The position numbers were made by a program, and so were the translations under genes. A model generated the notes under the pieces. That model was not told the DNA's origin. It was given only the letters and a program-made list of their open reading frames with translations, and made no database searches. DNA of 10,516 nt from NCBI GenBank assembly GCA_023449855.1, contig JAEXHR010000140.1, positions 1 to 10,516 on the forward strand, given 5' to 3'. This stretch comes from Pseudomonadota bacterium (GTDB lineage Bacteria > Pseudomonadota > Alphaproteobacteria > Rhizobiales > Xanthobacteraceae). Shown here in pieces: positions 1 to 7,343 of this stretch (positions within the stretch are counted from its first letter, which is position 1; each line of letters begins with the position of its first letter).

Positions 1-1
1 C

Positions 2-211
2 ATTCGCGTCGTGGGCATCCGCCCCGGCCTGATCGATACCGAGATTCACGCCAGCGGCGGCGAGCCCGATCGTGCCCAGCGCCTCAGCGTCCATGTGCCG
101 ATGAAGCGCGTCGGCACCGCCGATGAAATCGCCAATGCGATCGTCTGGCTGCTGTCCGACGACGCGTCCTACGTCACGTCATCCATTCTCGACGTGTCGG
201 GTGGCCGTTAG
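2..211 (+). CDS. Short-chain dehydrogenase/reductase, C-terminal fragment (5' end outside the window)
   Basis: The frame is open from the window's left edge to a TAG stop and gives the last 69 or so residues of an SDR-family NAD(P)-dependent oxidoreductase. Visible family marks are the RPGLIDTEIH segment, corresponding to the conserved PG motif after the catalytic Tyr-Lys in classical SDRs, the EIANAIVWLLSDDASYVT helix region, and the terminal LDVSGGR that closes the Rossmann fold. The catalytic Ser/Tyr/Lys and the N-terminal glycine-rich cofactor motif lie outside the window, so the substrate cannot be predicted. Its place directly before lpdA matches the SDR gene (scdA in some papers) that, from memory, sits between sucB and lpdA in Bradyrhizobium TCA-cycle clusters. 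The stop codon overlaps the palindromic repeat that follows. The family call is secure; the operon assignment is inference. Confidence 0.88.
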   Translation: MRVVGIRPGLIDTEIHASGGEPDRAQRLSVHVPMKRVGTADEIANAIVWLLSDDASYVTSSILDVSGGR

Positions 212-259
212 AGCATGATCCCGAAAAGTGATCCCCGGTTTTCGGACAAGATCATGCTC
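211..259. repeat. Palindromic intergenic repeat between the SDR gene and lpdA
   Basis: A nearly complete inverted repeat. The outer arms gagcatgatc (211-220) and gatcatgctc (250-259) are exact reverse complements, as are the inner arms ccgaaaa (221-227) and ttttcgg (239-245). It resembles a small palindromic repeat present in many copies in Bradyrhizobium and relatives. It begins on the last base of the upstream stop codon and would fold into a long hairpin in the RNA. No T-run follows, so it need not be a terminator; it could instead shape mRNA decay between two genes of one operon. Confidence 0.85.
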
Positions 260-319
260 CAATATGGCTTCTGACACACACCACATCAGACTCAATCCCA
301 AGCACCACAGGACTTCATC

Positions 320-1723
320 ATGGCTACTTACGATCTCGTCGTCATCGGCACCGGCCCCGGCGGCTATGTCTGCGCCATTCGCGCAGCGCAGCTCGGCATG
401 AAGGTGGCCGTGGTCGAGAAGAACAGCACGCTGGGTGGCACCTGTCTCAATGTCGGTTGCATGCCGTCGAAGGCACTGCTGCACGCCTCGGAGCTGTTCG
501 AGGAAGCCGGCCACTCCTTCGCCAAGATGGGCATCAAGGTCGCAGCGCCGACCCTCGACATGCCCGCGATGATGAACTTCAAGCAGCAGGGCATCGACGG
601 CAACGTCAAGGGCGTCGAATTCCTGATGAAGAAAAACAAGATCGACGTCGTGTCCGGCACCGGCAAGGTGCTCGGCACCGGCAAGGTCGAAGTGACCGGC
701 GCTGACGGCAAGGGCCAGACGCTGGAGACCAAGAACATCGTCATCGCTTCGGGTTCGGCCGTCGCCAACCTCAAGGGCATCGAGATCGACGAGAAGCGCA
801 TCGTCTCCTCCACCGGCGCGCTGTCGCTGGAAAAGGTGCCGGAGAAGCTGATCGTGGTCGGCGCCGGCGTGATCGGCCTCGAACTCGGTTCGGTGTGGCG
901 CCGTCTCGGCGCTCAGGTCACCGTTGTCGAATTCCTCGATCGCATCCTGCCCGGCATGGATGGCGAAGTCGCCAAGCAATTCCAGCGCATGCTGGAGAAG
1001 CAGGGCATGACCTTCAAGCTCGGAGCCAAGGTCACCGGCGTTGACTCGTCGGGCAAGACCCTGAAGGCGAACATCGAACCAGCCGCCGGCGGCGCTGCCG
1101 AATCGCTCGAAGCTGACGTCATCCTCGTCGCCATCGGCCGCACGCCCTACACCGCCGGTCTCGGCCTGCAGGAAGCCGGCGTTGCGCTGGATGAGCGCGG
1201 CCGCGTCAAGATCGACCATCACTTCGCCACCAGCGTGAAGGGCGTCTATGCCATCGGCGACGTCGTCGCCGGTCCGATGCTCGCTCACAAGGCGGAAGAC
1301 GAAGGCGTGGCGGTGGCCGAGATTCTCGCCGGCCAGGCCGGTCATGTGAACTATGACGTGATCCCGGGCGTCGTCTACACCACGCCGGAAGTCGCCGCGG
1401 TCGGCAAGACCGAGGAAGAGCTCAAGGCAGCCGGTGTGAACTACACCGTCGGCAAGTTCCCGTTCACCGCCAATGGCCGCTCAAAGGTCAACCAGACCAC
1501 CGACGGTTTCGTGAAGATCCTGGCCGACGCCAAGACCGATCGCGTGCTCGGCGTGCACATGATCGGTCGCGAAGTCGGCGAAATGATCCACGAAGCCTGC
1601 GTGCTGATGGAATTCGGCGGTTCCGCCGAGGACCTGGCCCGCACCTGCCACGCGCATCCGACCCGTTCGGAAGCCGTGAAGGAAGCCGCGCTTGCGGTGG
1701 GCAAGCGCGCCATCCATATGTGA
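320..1723 (+). CDS. lpdA: Dihydrolipoyl dehydrogenase (E3)
   Basis: Flavoprotein that reoxidises the dihydrolipoyl group of 2-oxoacid dehydrogenase complexes with NAD+ in the cytoplasm. The 467-residue length is normal for the family. Domains in order: N-terminal FAD-binding motif GTGPGGY (10-16); the redox-active disulfide in GGTCLNVGCMPSK (Cys42 and Cys47); NAD-binding motif GAGVIGLELG (181-190); the second FAD contact around YAIGDVVAGPMLAHKAEDEG; and a C-terminal dimerisation domain ending in HAHPTRSEA, where His446 and Glu451 form the catalytic pair. The ATG is preceded by AGGA at 309-312, seven bases away. The preceding SDR gene suggests this is the E3 of the 2-oxoglutarate dehydrogenase cluster, although E3 can also serve pyruvate dehydrogenase and glycine cleavage. 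All key residues are intact. Confidence 0.97.
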   Translation: MATYDLVVIGTGPGGYVCAIRAAQLGMKVAVVEKNSTLGGTCLNVGCMPSKALLHASELFEEAGHSFAKMGIKVAAPTLDMPAMMNFKQQGIDGNVKGVEFLMKKNKIDVVSGTGKVLGTGKVEVTGADGKGQTLETKNIVIASGSAVANLKGIEIDEKRIVSSTGALSLEKVPEKLIVVGAGVIGLELGSVWRRLGAQVTVVEFLDRILPGMDGEVAKQFQRMLEKQGMTFKLGAKVTGVDSSGKTLKANIEPAAGGAAESLEADVILVAIGRTPYTAGLGLQEAGVALDERGRVKIDHHFATSVKGVYAIGDVVAGPMLAHKAEDEGVAVAEILAGQAGHVNYDVIPGVVYTTPEVAAVGKTEEELKAAGVNYTVGKFPFTANGRSKVNQTTDGFVKILADAKTDRVLGVHMIGREVGEMIHEACVLMEFGGSAEDLARTCHAHPTRSEAVKEAALAVGKRAIHM

Positions 1724-1730
1724 AGCTCCC

Positions 1731-1747
1731 GCCGGCCTCGCGCCGGC
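1731..1747 (+). other. GC-rich intercistronic hairpin after lpdA
   Basis: Seven bases after the lpdA stop, GCCGGC (1731-1736) and GCCGGC (1742-1747) can pair around a five-base loop. No U-tract follows, and the Shine-Dalgarno of the next gene (GGAG, 1750-1753) begins two bases after the stem. This is therefore not a typical intrinsic terminator. It could stabilise the lpdA message or limit ribosome access to the next gene. The stem is seen directly; any function is inference. Confidence 0.45.
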
Positions 1748-1763
1748 ACGGAGATATTCGCTG

Positions 1764-2291
1764 ATGATGCGACGCGCGTTGCAGCCGCTCTGGTTCCTGC
1801 TCGCCTTGATCTTCCTGATCGAAGCGTGGCTGTGGGACCACCTCGAACCGGTCGTTGCGCGCGTCGTCGCCCTCATTCCGCTGCGCGCCTTCAACGCATG
1901 GTGCGCAGCGCAGGTGGCAGGGCTATCGCCCTATCCCTCGCTGCTCGTCTTCATCGTCCCGGTGATCCTGCTGCTGGTGCCGCTGAAATTCGCCGAAGTC
2001 TATCTGCTCACGCACCATCTCTGGATCAGCGCGATCATCCTGATCGTCGCTTCCAAATTCGTCGGCATGGGCGTGCTGGCATTCTCCTTCGACGTCACAC
2101 GCGACAAACTGCTGCAGATCGGCTGGTTTCGTACGCTCTACACATTCCTGATCGATATTCGCGCCCGAGCGCGTGACTTCGTCGCTCCGGTGATGTCACG
2201 CATCAAGGCGAAGATCGCCGCGCTACGCGGCCCGTCATCGCGCTGGCTGCGCTTCGCGCAACGCCTTCGCCATCGCGCACATACTCGCTAG
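1764..2291 (+). CDS. Small integral membrane protein of unknown function
   Basis: A 175-residue protein with no catalytic motif I recognise. Three hydrophobic segments are visible at about residues 8-24, 58-76 and 87-107, followed by a strongly basic tail (about 132-175) rich in Arg and Lys that probably stays in the cytoplasm. The ATG at 1764 is chosen over an in-frame start at 1692, which lies inside lpdA, because it has GGAG at 1750-1753; a second ATG follows at 1767. It starts 40 bases after lpdA and ends 17 bases before the hydrolase, so it is probably transcribed with them. I believe similar proteins occur next to lpdA in related Rhizobiales, but no function is known to me. The coding call is good and the function is open. 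Confidence 0.8.
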   Translation: MMRRALQPLWFLLALIFLIEAWLWDHLEPVVARVVALIPLRAFNAWCAAQVAGLSPYPSLLVFIVPVILLLVPLKFAEVYLLTHHLWISAIILIVASKFVGMGVLAFSFDVTRDKLLQIGWFRTLYTFLIDIRARARDFVAPVMSRIKAKIAALRGPSSRWLRFAQRLRHRAHTR

Positions 2292-2308
2292 TCGCAGGGA
2301 AAACGGAC

Positions 2309-3202
2309 TTGGCTGACCTCGCACATATCCGAACTCCCGTCCTCGACATCGCCTATGAACACAGCGGCCCTGCCGGCGGCGTGCCGGTGATCCTGCTGCA
2401 CGGCTTCCCCTATGACGTCAGAGGCTATGACGACGCCGTGGCGCTGATCAATGAAGCCGGCTTTCGCACCATCGTGCCCTATCTGCGCGGTTATGGACCG
2501 ACGCGTTTCCTGTCCAAAGAGACGATCCGCTCCGGACAGCAGGGTGCACTCGGGCAGGACCTGCTCGATCTCATGGACGCGCTGCGGATCGAAAAAGCCG
2601 TTGTCGCGGGCTATGACTGGGGCGGCCGTGCCGCTTGCGTCGTCTCGGCGCTGTGGCCGGAGCGCGTGCATGGCCTCGTCAGCTGCACCGGCTACAACAT
2701 CCAGGACCTGACCAAAGCAACGCGACCGGTGGCGCCGGAGCAGGAAGCGCGGCAATGGTATCAGTATTACTTCCACACCGAACGCGGCCGAAACGGTCTG
2801 GTGCAAAACCGCGCCGGCATCAGCAAATTGCTGTGGCAGATGTGGTCTCCAAGCTGGGATTTCGACGAGGTGACTTTCGCGCGCTCGGTTGCGTCATTCG
2901 ACAATGAGGATTTCGTCGATGTGGTCGTGCATTCCTACATGCACCGCACCGCCAGCGTGGCCGGCGATCCCGGCTATGATTTTGTCGAGGAACGGCTCGC
3001 GACGCAGCCGAAGATCGATGTGCCGACCATCGTGCTGCACGGAGAAGATGACGGCATCGGGCTGGTGAGCGGCTCTGAGAATCATGGCCGGTATTTCACC
3101 GGGCCATATGAGCGCCGCGTGATCGCCGGCGCGGGGCACAATGTCCCGCAGGAAAGGCCGCAGGAGTTTGCTGAAGCGGTGCTGGAGTTGTGCAGGCGAT
3201 AA
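2309..3202 (+). CDS. Alpha/beta hydrolase with aspartate nucleophile (epoxide hydrolase/dehalogenase-like)
   Basis: A 297-residue alpha/beta-hydrolase fold protein. The oxyanion-hole motif HGFP is at 31-34. The nucleophile elbow reads GYDWGG (101-106) and places Asp103, not Ser, at the nucleophile position, as in soluble epoxide hydrolases and haloalkane dehalogenases. The acid is probably Asp248 in HGEDDG, and the base His277 in GAGHNVP. The region between is the cap domain that sets substrate choice. The start is TTG at 2309, supported by AGGGA (2296-2300) eight bases upstream; the next in-frame ATG would cut into the first strand. There is no signal peptide, so it is cytoplasmic. The reaction is probably hydrolysis through an ester intermediate on Asp103. 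The exact substrate cannot be read from the sequence, and nothing nearby points to one. Confidence 0.9.
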   Translation: MADLAHIRTPVLDIAYEHSGPAGGVPVILLHGFPYDVRGYDDAVALINEAGFRTIVPYLRGYGPTRFLSKETIRSGQQGALGQDLLDLMDALRIEKAVVAGYDWGGRAACVVSALWPERVHGLVSCTGYNIQDLTKATRPVAPEQEARQWYQYYFHTERGRNGLVQNRAGISKLLWQMWSPSWDFDEVTFARSVASFDNEDFVDVVVHSYMHRTASVAGDPGYDFVEERLATQPKIDVPTIVLHGEDDGIGLVSGSENHGRYFTGPYERRVIAGAGHNVPQERPQEFAEAVLELCRR

Positions 3203-3211
3203 CCTATCTAC

Positions 3212-3287
3212 CGTCATTGCGAGGAGCGTAGCGACGAAGCAATCCAGTTCTTGGCTTCTGGATTGCTTCGCTGCGCTCGCAATGACG
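3212..3287. repeat. Palindromic repeat between convergent genes
   Basis: The outer arms cgtcattgcgag (3212-3223) and ctcgcaatgacg (3276-3287) are perfect reverse complements. The inner arms cgaagcaatccag (3235-3247) and ctggattgcttcg (3258-3270) are a second perfect 13-base pair with a 10-base loop. This is a dispersed intergenic repeat type frequent in Bradyrhizobium and Rhodopseudomonas-like genomes. It almost fills the space between the stop codons of the + strand hydrolase and the - strand DUF4337 gene, so it probably works as a two-way transcription barrier or end-stabilising hairpin. It encodes no protein. Confidence 0.9.
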
Positions 3288-3291
3288 CAAA

Positions 3292-3894
3292 CTACATCAG
3301 ATGCACGGCATGCGGCGCGAACAGGCCGATGGCGGTGAATCCCAAGCCGATGAGGCCCAGCGCACCTGCGACCCATGCCAGCACGAGCATGCCGGTGATG
3401 ATCGTTGCCGAGGCGAGCACGATTCCGATCTGGAAGGCGGCCGAAGCCACCTCATAATGATGGTAGCGCGCCATCGCGAGATCGCGCTCATGCTCCGCAT
3501 GCTTGGCGCGCGCGGCGAGTTGTTCGGAGCCCTCACCGGTCTCCGGGGCGTTGCGATAGCGCTGCGCCGTCTTGTTCCAGTCGTCGATCTGCTTGGCGAG
3601 CGCGGCCTTGGCGGCATCGTCGCCCATCAGGCCCAGGCTGAGCTTGGCGTGTTCCGAGGTCGCCTGCACAACGGTGCGGCGGACGCTCTTGGCCTGGAAG
3701 AAGGCCCACAGATTGGACGCCTCGACATTCTTGCTGATCGATTCGGTCTGCGCGCCCTTGCCCAGCGTTTCCGAGAACGCCAGAAACAATGCCAGCAGCG
3801 AAATCAGCAATGCGATCTTCTTGTTCGAGCCGGATGCATGCTCGGCATGCTCCGCGTGCTCCATACTTTCGTGCGCGCCCATCAGGTCCCCCAT
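3292..3894 (-). CDS. DUF4337-type membrane protein
   Basis: A 200-residue protein resembling DUF4337 proteins, whose function is unknown to me. The short N-terminus is rich in His and Glu (MEHAEHAEHA, 11-20; His at 8, 13, 16 and 19). A first membrane segment follows at about 27-43, then a polar, mostly helical middle (about 45-150) with the family-like NLWAFFQAKSVRRT stretch at 61-74, and two close C-terminal membrane segments at about 153-172 and 174-194. The start is uncertain. ATG at 3894 has no clear Shine-Dalgarno, while ATG at 3882, four codons later, has GGGGGA five bases upstream and may be the true start. It lies 65 bases downstream of xerC on the same strand, so read-through from xerC is possible, and it converges on the hydrolase gene. 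Confidence 0.85.
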   Translation of the reverse strand: MGDLMGAHESMEHAEHAEHASGSNKKIALLISLLALFLAFSETLGKGAQTESISKNVEASNLWAFFQAKSVRRTVVQATSEHAKLSLGLMGDDAAKAALAKQIDDWNKTAQRYRNAPETGEGSEQLAARAKHAEHERDLAMARYHHYEVASAAFQIGIVLASATIITGMLVLAWVAGALGLIGLGFTAIGLFAPHAVHLM

Positions 3895-3959
3895 GGCAAA
3901 AGCGGCCGAGCATTGGCCGAACGTATTGTCGCATGCAAGAGCAATGTGGCGATGACGAG

Positions 3960-4949
3960 TTAGGCTCTTGGGTGGGCTGTCTTGTAGACCTCGAACAGCC
4001 GCTCGGTATCGATCCCGGTATAGATCTGGGTGGTCGAGAGCGAGGCGTGGCCCAGCAATTCCTGGATGGCGCGCAGATCGCCGCCGCGGGTCAAAAGATG
4101 CGTCGCGAAAGAGTGGCGCAGCGCATGCGGCGTGGCGCTATCCGGCAGACCGAGGGCGCCGCGCATCCGCTCCATGGTGAGCTGGATGATTCTCGGCGAG
4201 AGCGGCCCGCCGCGGGCGCCGACAAACATCGGCCCGTCTGCCGGCAGCGGATACGGGCAGGCGGCAGCGTAGTCGGCGATCAGCTCCAGCACATTGTACA
4301 GCACCGGCACCATGCGGGTCTTGTTGCCTTTGCCATTGACGATCAGGACATCGCCCTTCCCCGGCACGGGCACGTCCCGGCGCTTCAGGCCCAGCGCTTC
4401 GGAAATGCGCAGGCCGGAGCCGTAGAGCAGCGCCATCACGGCGGCATCGCGCGCCCAGATCCAGGGTTCGCGATTCTCCCCGGCCCGCTCGTCGGCGTCG
4501 GTGAGGCGCTTGGCAGAGGCCATCTGCAGCGGCTTCGGCAGGCTCTTGCCGATCTTTGGCGCGCGAATTGAGGCGAGCGCGCCGACCGAACCCAGCCCCT
4601 CGCGCTCGAGAAAACGGGCAAACGACCGCAGCCCCGCCAGCGCGCGCATCAGTGAGCGCCCGGCAATATCGTCGCCGCGCCGCGCCGCCATGAAGGCGCG
4701 CACGTCACCCGCGGCGAGTTTCGCGAATCGCGGCAATGTCACCTGCCCGCCCCAGTGATCAGCCAGAAACAGCATGAACTGGCGGACATCGCGCGCATAG
4801 GCTTCCAGCGTCTTCGGCGACAGCCGCCGCTCGGCGCGCAAATGCGACAGCCAGCGCGTCATCTGCAACGACACATCCGCATCGGCGCAGATGAGATCGA
4901 CGGCCGGCTGTTTGGCCTCGACAGGGGCGGTTTTCGCGGCTTTGGCCAT
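3960..4949 (-). CDS. xerC: Site-specific tyrosine recombinase XerC
   Basis: Tyrosine recombinase expected to act with XerD at dif to resolve chromosome dimers before division. The 329 residues comprise an N-terminal SAM-like core-binding domain (about 28-120, with WLSHLRAERRLSPKTLEAYARD) and a C-terminal catalytic domain. Catalytic residues are visible: Arg181 in GSGLRISEALGL, the beta-hairpin lysine in GKGNKTR (Lys207 or Lys210), His275 and Arg278 in HALRHSFATHLL, His301 in LGHASLSTTQ, and the nucleophile Tyr310 in IYTG. The reading frame stays open up to 5108, but ATG at 4949 is preferred: it has AGGA eight bases upstream, gives a normal length, and avoids overlap with priA. XerC rather than XerD is chosen from its place beside priA, as in other Rhizobiales; the residues alone do not settle this. 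Confidence 0.92.
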   Translation of the reverse strand: MAKAAKTAPVEAKQPAVDLICADADVSLQMTRWLSHLRAERRLSPKTLEAYARDVRQFMLFLADHWGGQVTLPRFAKLAAGDVRAFMAARRGDDIAGRSLMRALAGLRSFARFLEREGLGSVGALASIRAPKIGKSLPKPLQMASAKRLTDADERAGENREPWIWARDAAVMALLYGSGLRISEALGLKRRDVPVPGKGDVLIVNGKGNKTRMVPVLYNVLELIADYAAACPYPLPADGPMFVGARGGPLSPRIIQLTMERMRGALGLPDSATPHALRHSFATHLLTRGGDLRAIQELLGHASLSTTQIYTGIDTERLFEVYKTAHPRA

Positions 4950-5092
4950 CGGACAATCCTGCAGAATGAGGCGGCGATTATCCCGTTCGCCGGTTTCGCA
5001 TTGGTGAACCGCTGGCCTCGCGGAAGCATGACGCCTAAATTGGGCATTCCATCGTCTGCCGATTTTTGACCCCGCGAGTTCCGATTCCGCCC
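4950..5092. promoter_or_regulatory. Divergent intergenic region between xerC and priA
   Basis: These 143 bases separate the two divergent starts and must hold the promoters of both genes unless they overlap coding sequence. The only clear element is the xerC Shine-Dalgarno (AGGA on the minus strand, just above 4950). I could not identify a convincing -35/-10 pair or operator by eye in either direction. The priA ATG at 5093 has no strong Shine-Dalgarno, which suggests low translation or a leaderless-like start. Confidence 0.5.
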
Positions 5093-7291
5093 ATGAGTTC
5101 AGCCCCACGCCCCCCCTCCTTGTCGGGGATTGTCGACGTGCTGGTGCCTGTGGCGCTGGATCAGGCCTATTCCTACAAGGTCCCGCGCGGCGTCGATCTG
5201 CAGGTCGGCGATGTCGTCACCGTGCCGCTCGGTGCACGGGAGGTGATCGGCGTGGTCTGGGCCGAGAATACCAATCCCGATCCGCGCCTGCATAATCGCC
5301 TGAAGGAAGTCGGCGAGAAGCTGGAGGTCCCGCCGCTGCGGCAGGAGCTGCGCCAGCTCGTCGACTGGGTCGCCAATTACACCCTCTCCGCCCGCGGCAT
5401 GGTGATGCGGATGACGCTGCGGATGGGCGAACATCTCGGCCCCGAACGCGTCCGTCTCGGCGTGCGCCTTGTCGGCGAGGTGCCGAAGCGGATGACATCG
5501 GCGCGGGCGCGGGTGGTCGAGCTGCTGCGCGACGGCCTGCTGCATGGAAAATCCGATGCGGCGCGCGAAGCCGGCGTCAGTGCCGGCGTGATCGACGGGC
5601 TGGTGGATGAAGGCACGCTGGCCGTCGAGGTGATGCCGCGTCCGCTGCCGCCACCGCCGCCCGATCCATCCTTTGCCGAGCCGGACTTTTCGCCCGATCA
5701 GGCCGTCGCGGCCGAAGCGATGCGCCAGCTTGCCTCGGCAGGCGCGTTTCAGGCCGCATTGCTCGATGGCGTCACCGGCTCCGGCAAGACCGAGGTCTAT
5801 TTCGAGGCGGTGGCCGAGATCATCCGGCGCGGCGAGCAGGCGCTGATCCTGATGCCGGAAATTGCGCTCACCGGGCAATTTCTCGAACGCTTCGCCAAAC
5901 GTTTTGGCGCGCGGCCTATGGAATGGCATTCCGAACTCACGCCGCGCACCCGCGCGCGCAACTGGGCTGCCATCGCCAATGGCGAGGCGCATGTCATCGT
6001 CGGTGCGCGCTCGGCGCTGTTCCTGCCCTATGCAAAGCTCGGCCTCATCGTCATCGATGAAGAACACGACCAGGCCTACAAGCAGGATGAAGGCGCGCAT
6101 TATCACGCGCGCGACATGGCGGTGGTCCGCGCCTCGATCGCAAAGATTCCGATCGTGCTCGCGTCGGGGACGCCCTCCGTCGAATCGGAAGTGAATGCGC
6201 GAAAGGGCCGCTATCAACGCATCGCGCTGCCGTCGCGTTTCGGTGGTCAGCACATGCCGCATATCGAGGCGATCGATCTGCGCCGCGAAGGCCCGTCGCG
6301 CGGCCGCTTCATAGCGCCGCGACTGGCCGAAAAAATCGTCCATGCGATCCAGCGCAAGGAACAGGCGCTGCTATTCCTCAATCGCCGCGGCTACGCGCCG
6401 CTGACCTTGTGCCGCGGCTGCGGCCATCGCTTTGCCTGCACCATCTGCGATGCATGGCTGGTCGATCATCGTTTCCGCCAGCGCCTCGTCTGTCATCACT
6501 GCGGCTACTCAGAGCCGCGTCCACACAAGTGCCCGCATTGCGGCGCCGAGGAATCGCTGGCCGCCATCGGTCCCGGTGTCGAGCGCCTGCAGGAAGAGGC
6601 GGCCGATCTGTTTCCCGAAGCGCGCACCATGGTGCTGTCGAGCGATCTCATTACGTCGGTGGAATCGATGCGTGCGGAGCTTGCCGAGATCGCCGAGGGC
6701 CGCGTGGATGTCATTATCGGCACCCAGCTCGTCGCCAAGGGGCACAACTTCCCGCGACTCAATCTGGTCGGCGTCATCGATGCCGATCTGGGCCTCGGCA
6801 ATGGCGATCCGCGCGCGGCGGAGCGGACGTTCCAAATGCTCAACCAGGTGATCGGCCGCGCCGGCCGCGAGCAGGGCCGCGGCGTTGGCTATCTGCAGAC
6901 CCATCAGCCGGACCATCCGGTCATGAAGGCGCTGGTCGCCAATGACCGCGAGGCGTTCTACGACAACGAAATCGAATCGCGCGAGCGTGCCGGCTATCCG
7001 CCGTTCGGGCGGCTGGCCGCGATGATCGTGTCTGGCGGCGACCGGCCGACGACCGAGGGATTTGCGCGCAAGATCGCAGCATGCGCACCGATCGACGAGC
7101 GCATCCTGGTGCTGGGACCGGCCGAGGCGCCGCTGGCGGTGATCAAGGGGCGTTACCGTTTCCGTTTGCTGGTGAAATCGGCGCGAAACGTCGACCTCTC
7201 GCATTATCTGCGCGACTGGCTCGCCCATGCGCCGAAGGCGACGGGGAATTTGAAGCTGGAAGTGGACGTCGATCCGCAGAGCTTCCTGTAG
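5093..7291 (+). CDS. priA: Primosomal protein N' (replication restart helicase PriA)
   Basis: Superfamily 2 3'-5' DNA helicase that recognises stalled or recombined forks and starts reloading of the replicative helicase. The ATG at 5093 gives 732 residues, the same length as E. coli PriA; an in-frame TTG at 5066 would add nine residues and lacks a Shine-Dalgarno. The N-terminal 3'-end-binding domain includes VLVPVALDQAYSYKVP. Walker A is GVTGSGKT (226-233) and the DEAH-box variant is DEEH (322-325). Zinc-binding cysteines come in four CxxC pairs: 440/443, 449/452, 467/470 and 480/483. Helicase motif VI reads QVIGRAGREQGRG. All expected parts are intact. It is divergent from xerC and 52 bases ahead of the deacetylase homologue, with which it may be co-transcribed. 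Confidence 0.97.
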   Translation: MSSAPRPPSLSGIVDVLVPVALDQAYSYKVPRGVDLQVGDVVTVPLGAREVIGVVWAENTNPDPRLHNRLKEVGEKLEVPPLRQELRQLVDWVANYTLSARGMVMRMTLRMGEHLGPERVRLGVRLVGEVPKRMTSARARVVELLRDGLLHGKSDAAREAGVSAGVIDGLVDEGTLAVEVMPRPLPPPPPDPSFAEPDFSPDQAVAAEAMRQLASAGAFQAALLDGVTGSGKTEVYFEAVAEIIRRGEQALILMPEIALTGQFLERFAKRFGARPMEWHSELTPRTRARNWAAIANGEAHVIVGARSALFLPYAKLGLIVIDEEHDQAYKQDEGAHYHARDMAVVRASIAKIPIVLASGTPSVESEVNARKGRYQRIALPSRFGGQHMPHIEAIDLRREGPSRGRFIAPRLAEKIVHAIQRKEQALLFLNRRGYAPLTLCRGCGHRFACTICDAWLVDHRFRQRLVCHHCGYSEPRPHKCPHCGAEESLAAIGPGVERLQEEAADLFPEARTMVLSSDLITSVESMRAELAEIAEGRVDVIIGTQLVAKGHNFPRLNLVGVIDADLGLGNGDPRAAERTFQMLNQVIGRAGREQGRGVGYLQTHQPDHPVMKALVANDREAFYDNEIESRERAGYPPFGRLAAMIVSGGDRPTTEGFARKIAACAPIDERILVLGPAEAPLAVIKGRYRFRLLVKSARNVDLSHYLRDWLAHAPKATGNLKLEVDVDPQSFL

Positions 7292-7343
7292 CCACTGGCA
7301 TCCCCCCACCATGCTATGGTCACCCGATTGATTCGGGAGACCT

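Noticed and set aside
179..1345. Long minus-strand open frame (388 codons) opposite lpdA
   Set aside because: It lies fully across a gene with all catalytic motifs intact; its translation shows no family motif and the frame is kept open by codon bias in GC-rich DNA.
3301..3963. Plus-strand open frame opposite the DUF4337 gene
   Set aside because: Translation has no family features, whereas the minus strand gives a clear membrane-protein pattern with family-like segments.
4950..5108. 53-codon N-terminal extension of XerC up to 5108
   Set aside because: It would overlap the priA start, lacks family similarity, and the ATG at 4949 has a good Shine-Dalgarno and gives a normal length.
5099..6343. 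Minus-strand open frame (414 codons) opposite priA
   Set aside because: Antisense shadow of a complete priA; low-complexity, His/Arg/Ala-rich translation with no recognisable domain.
7308..7343. Short palindrome ACCAT-gct-ATGGT and a TATGGT -10-like hexamer before the deacetylase gene as an operator or promoter
   Set aside because: Too short and common for a regulator site, and no matching -35 hexamer could be found at the right distance.
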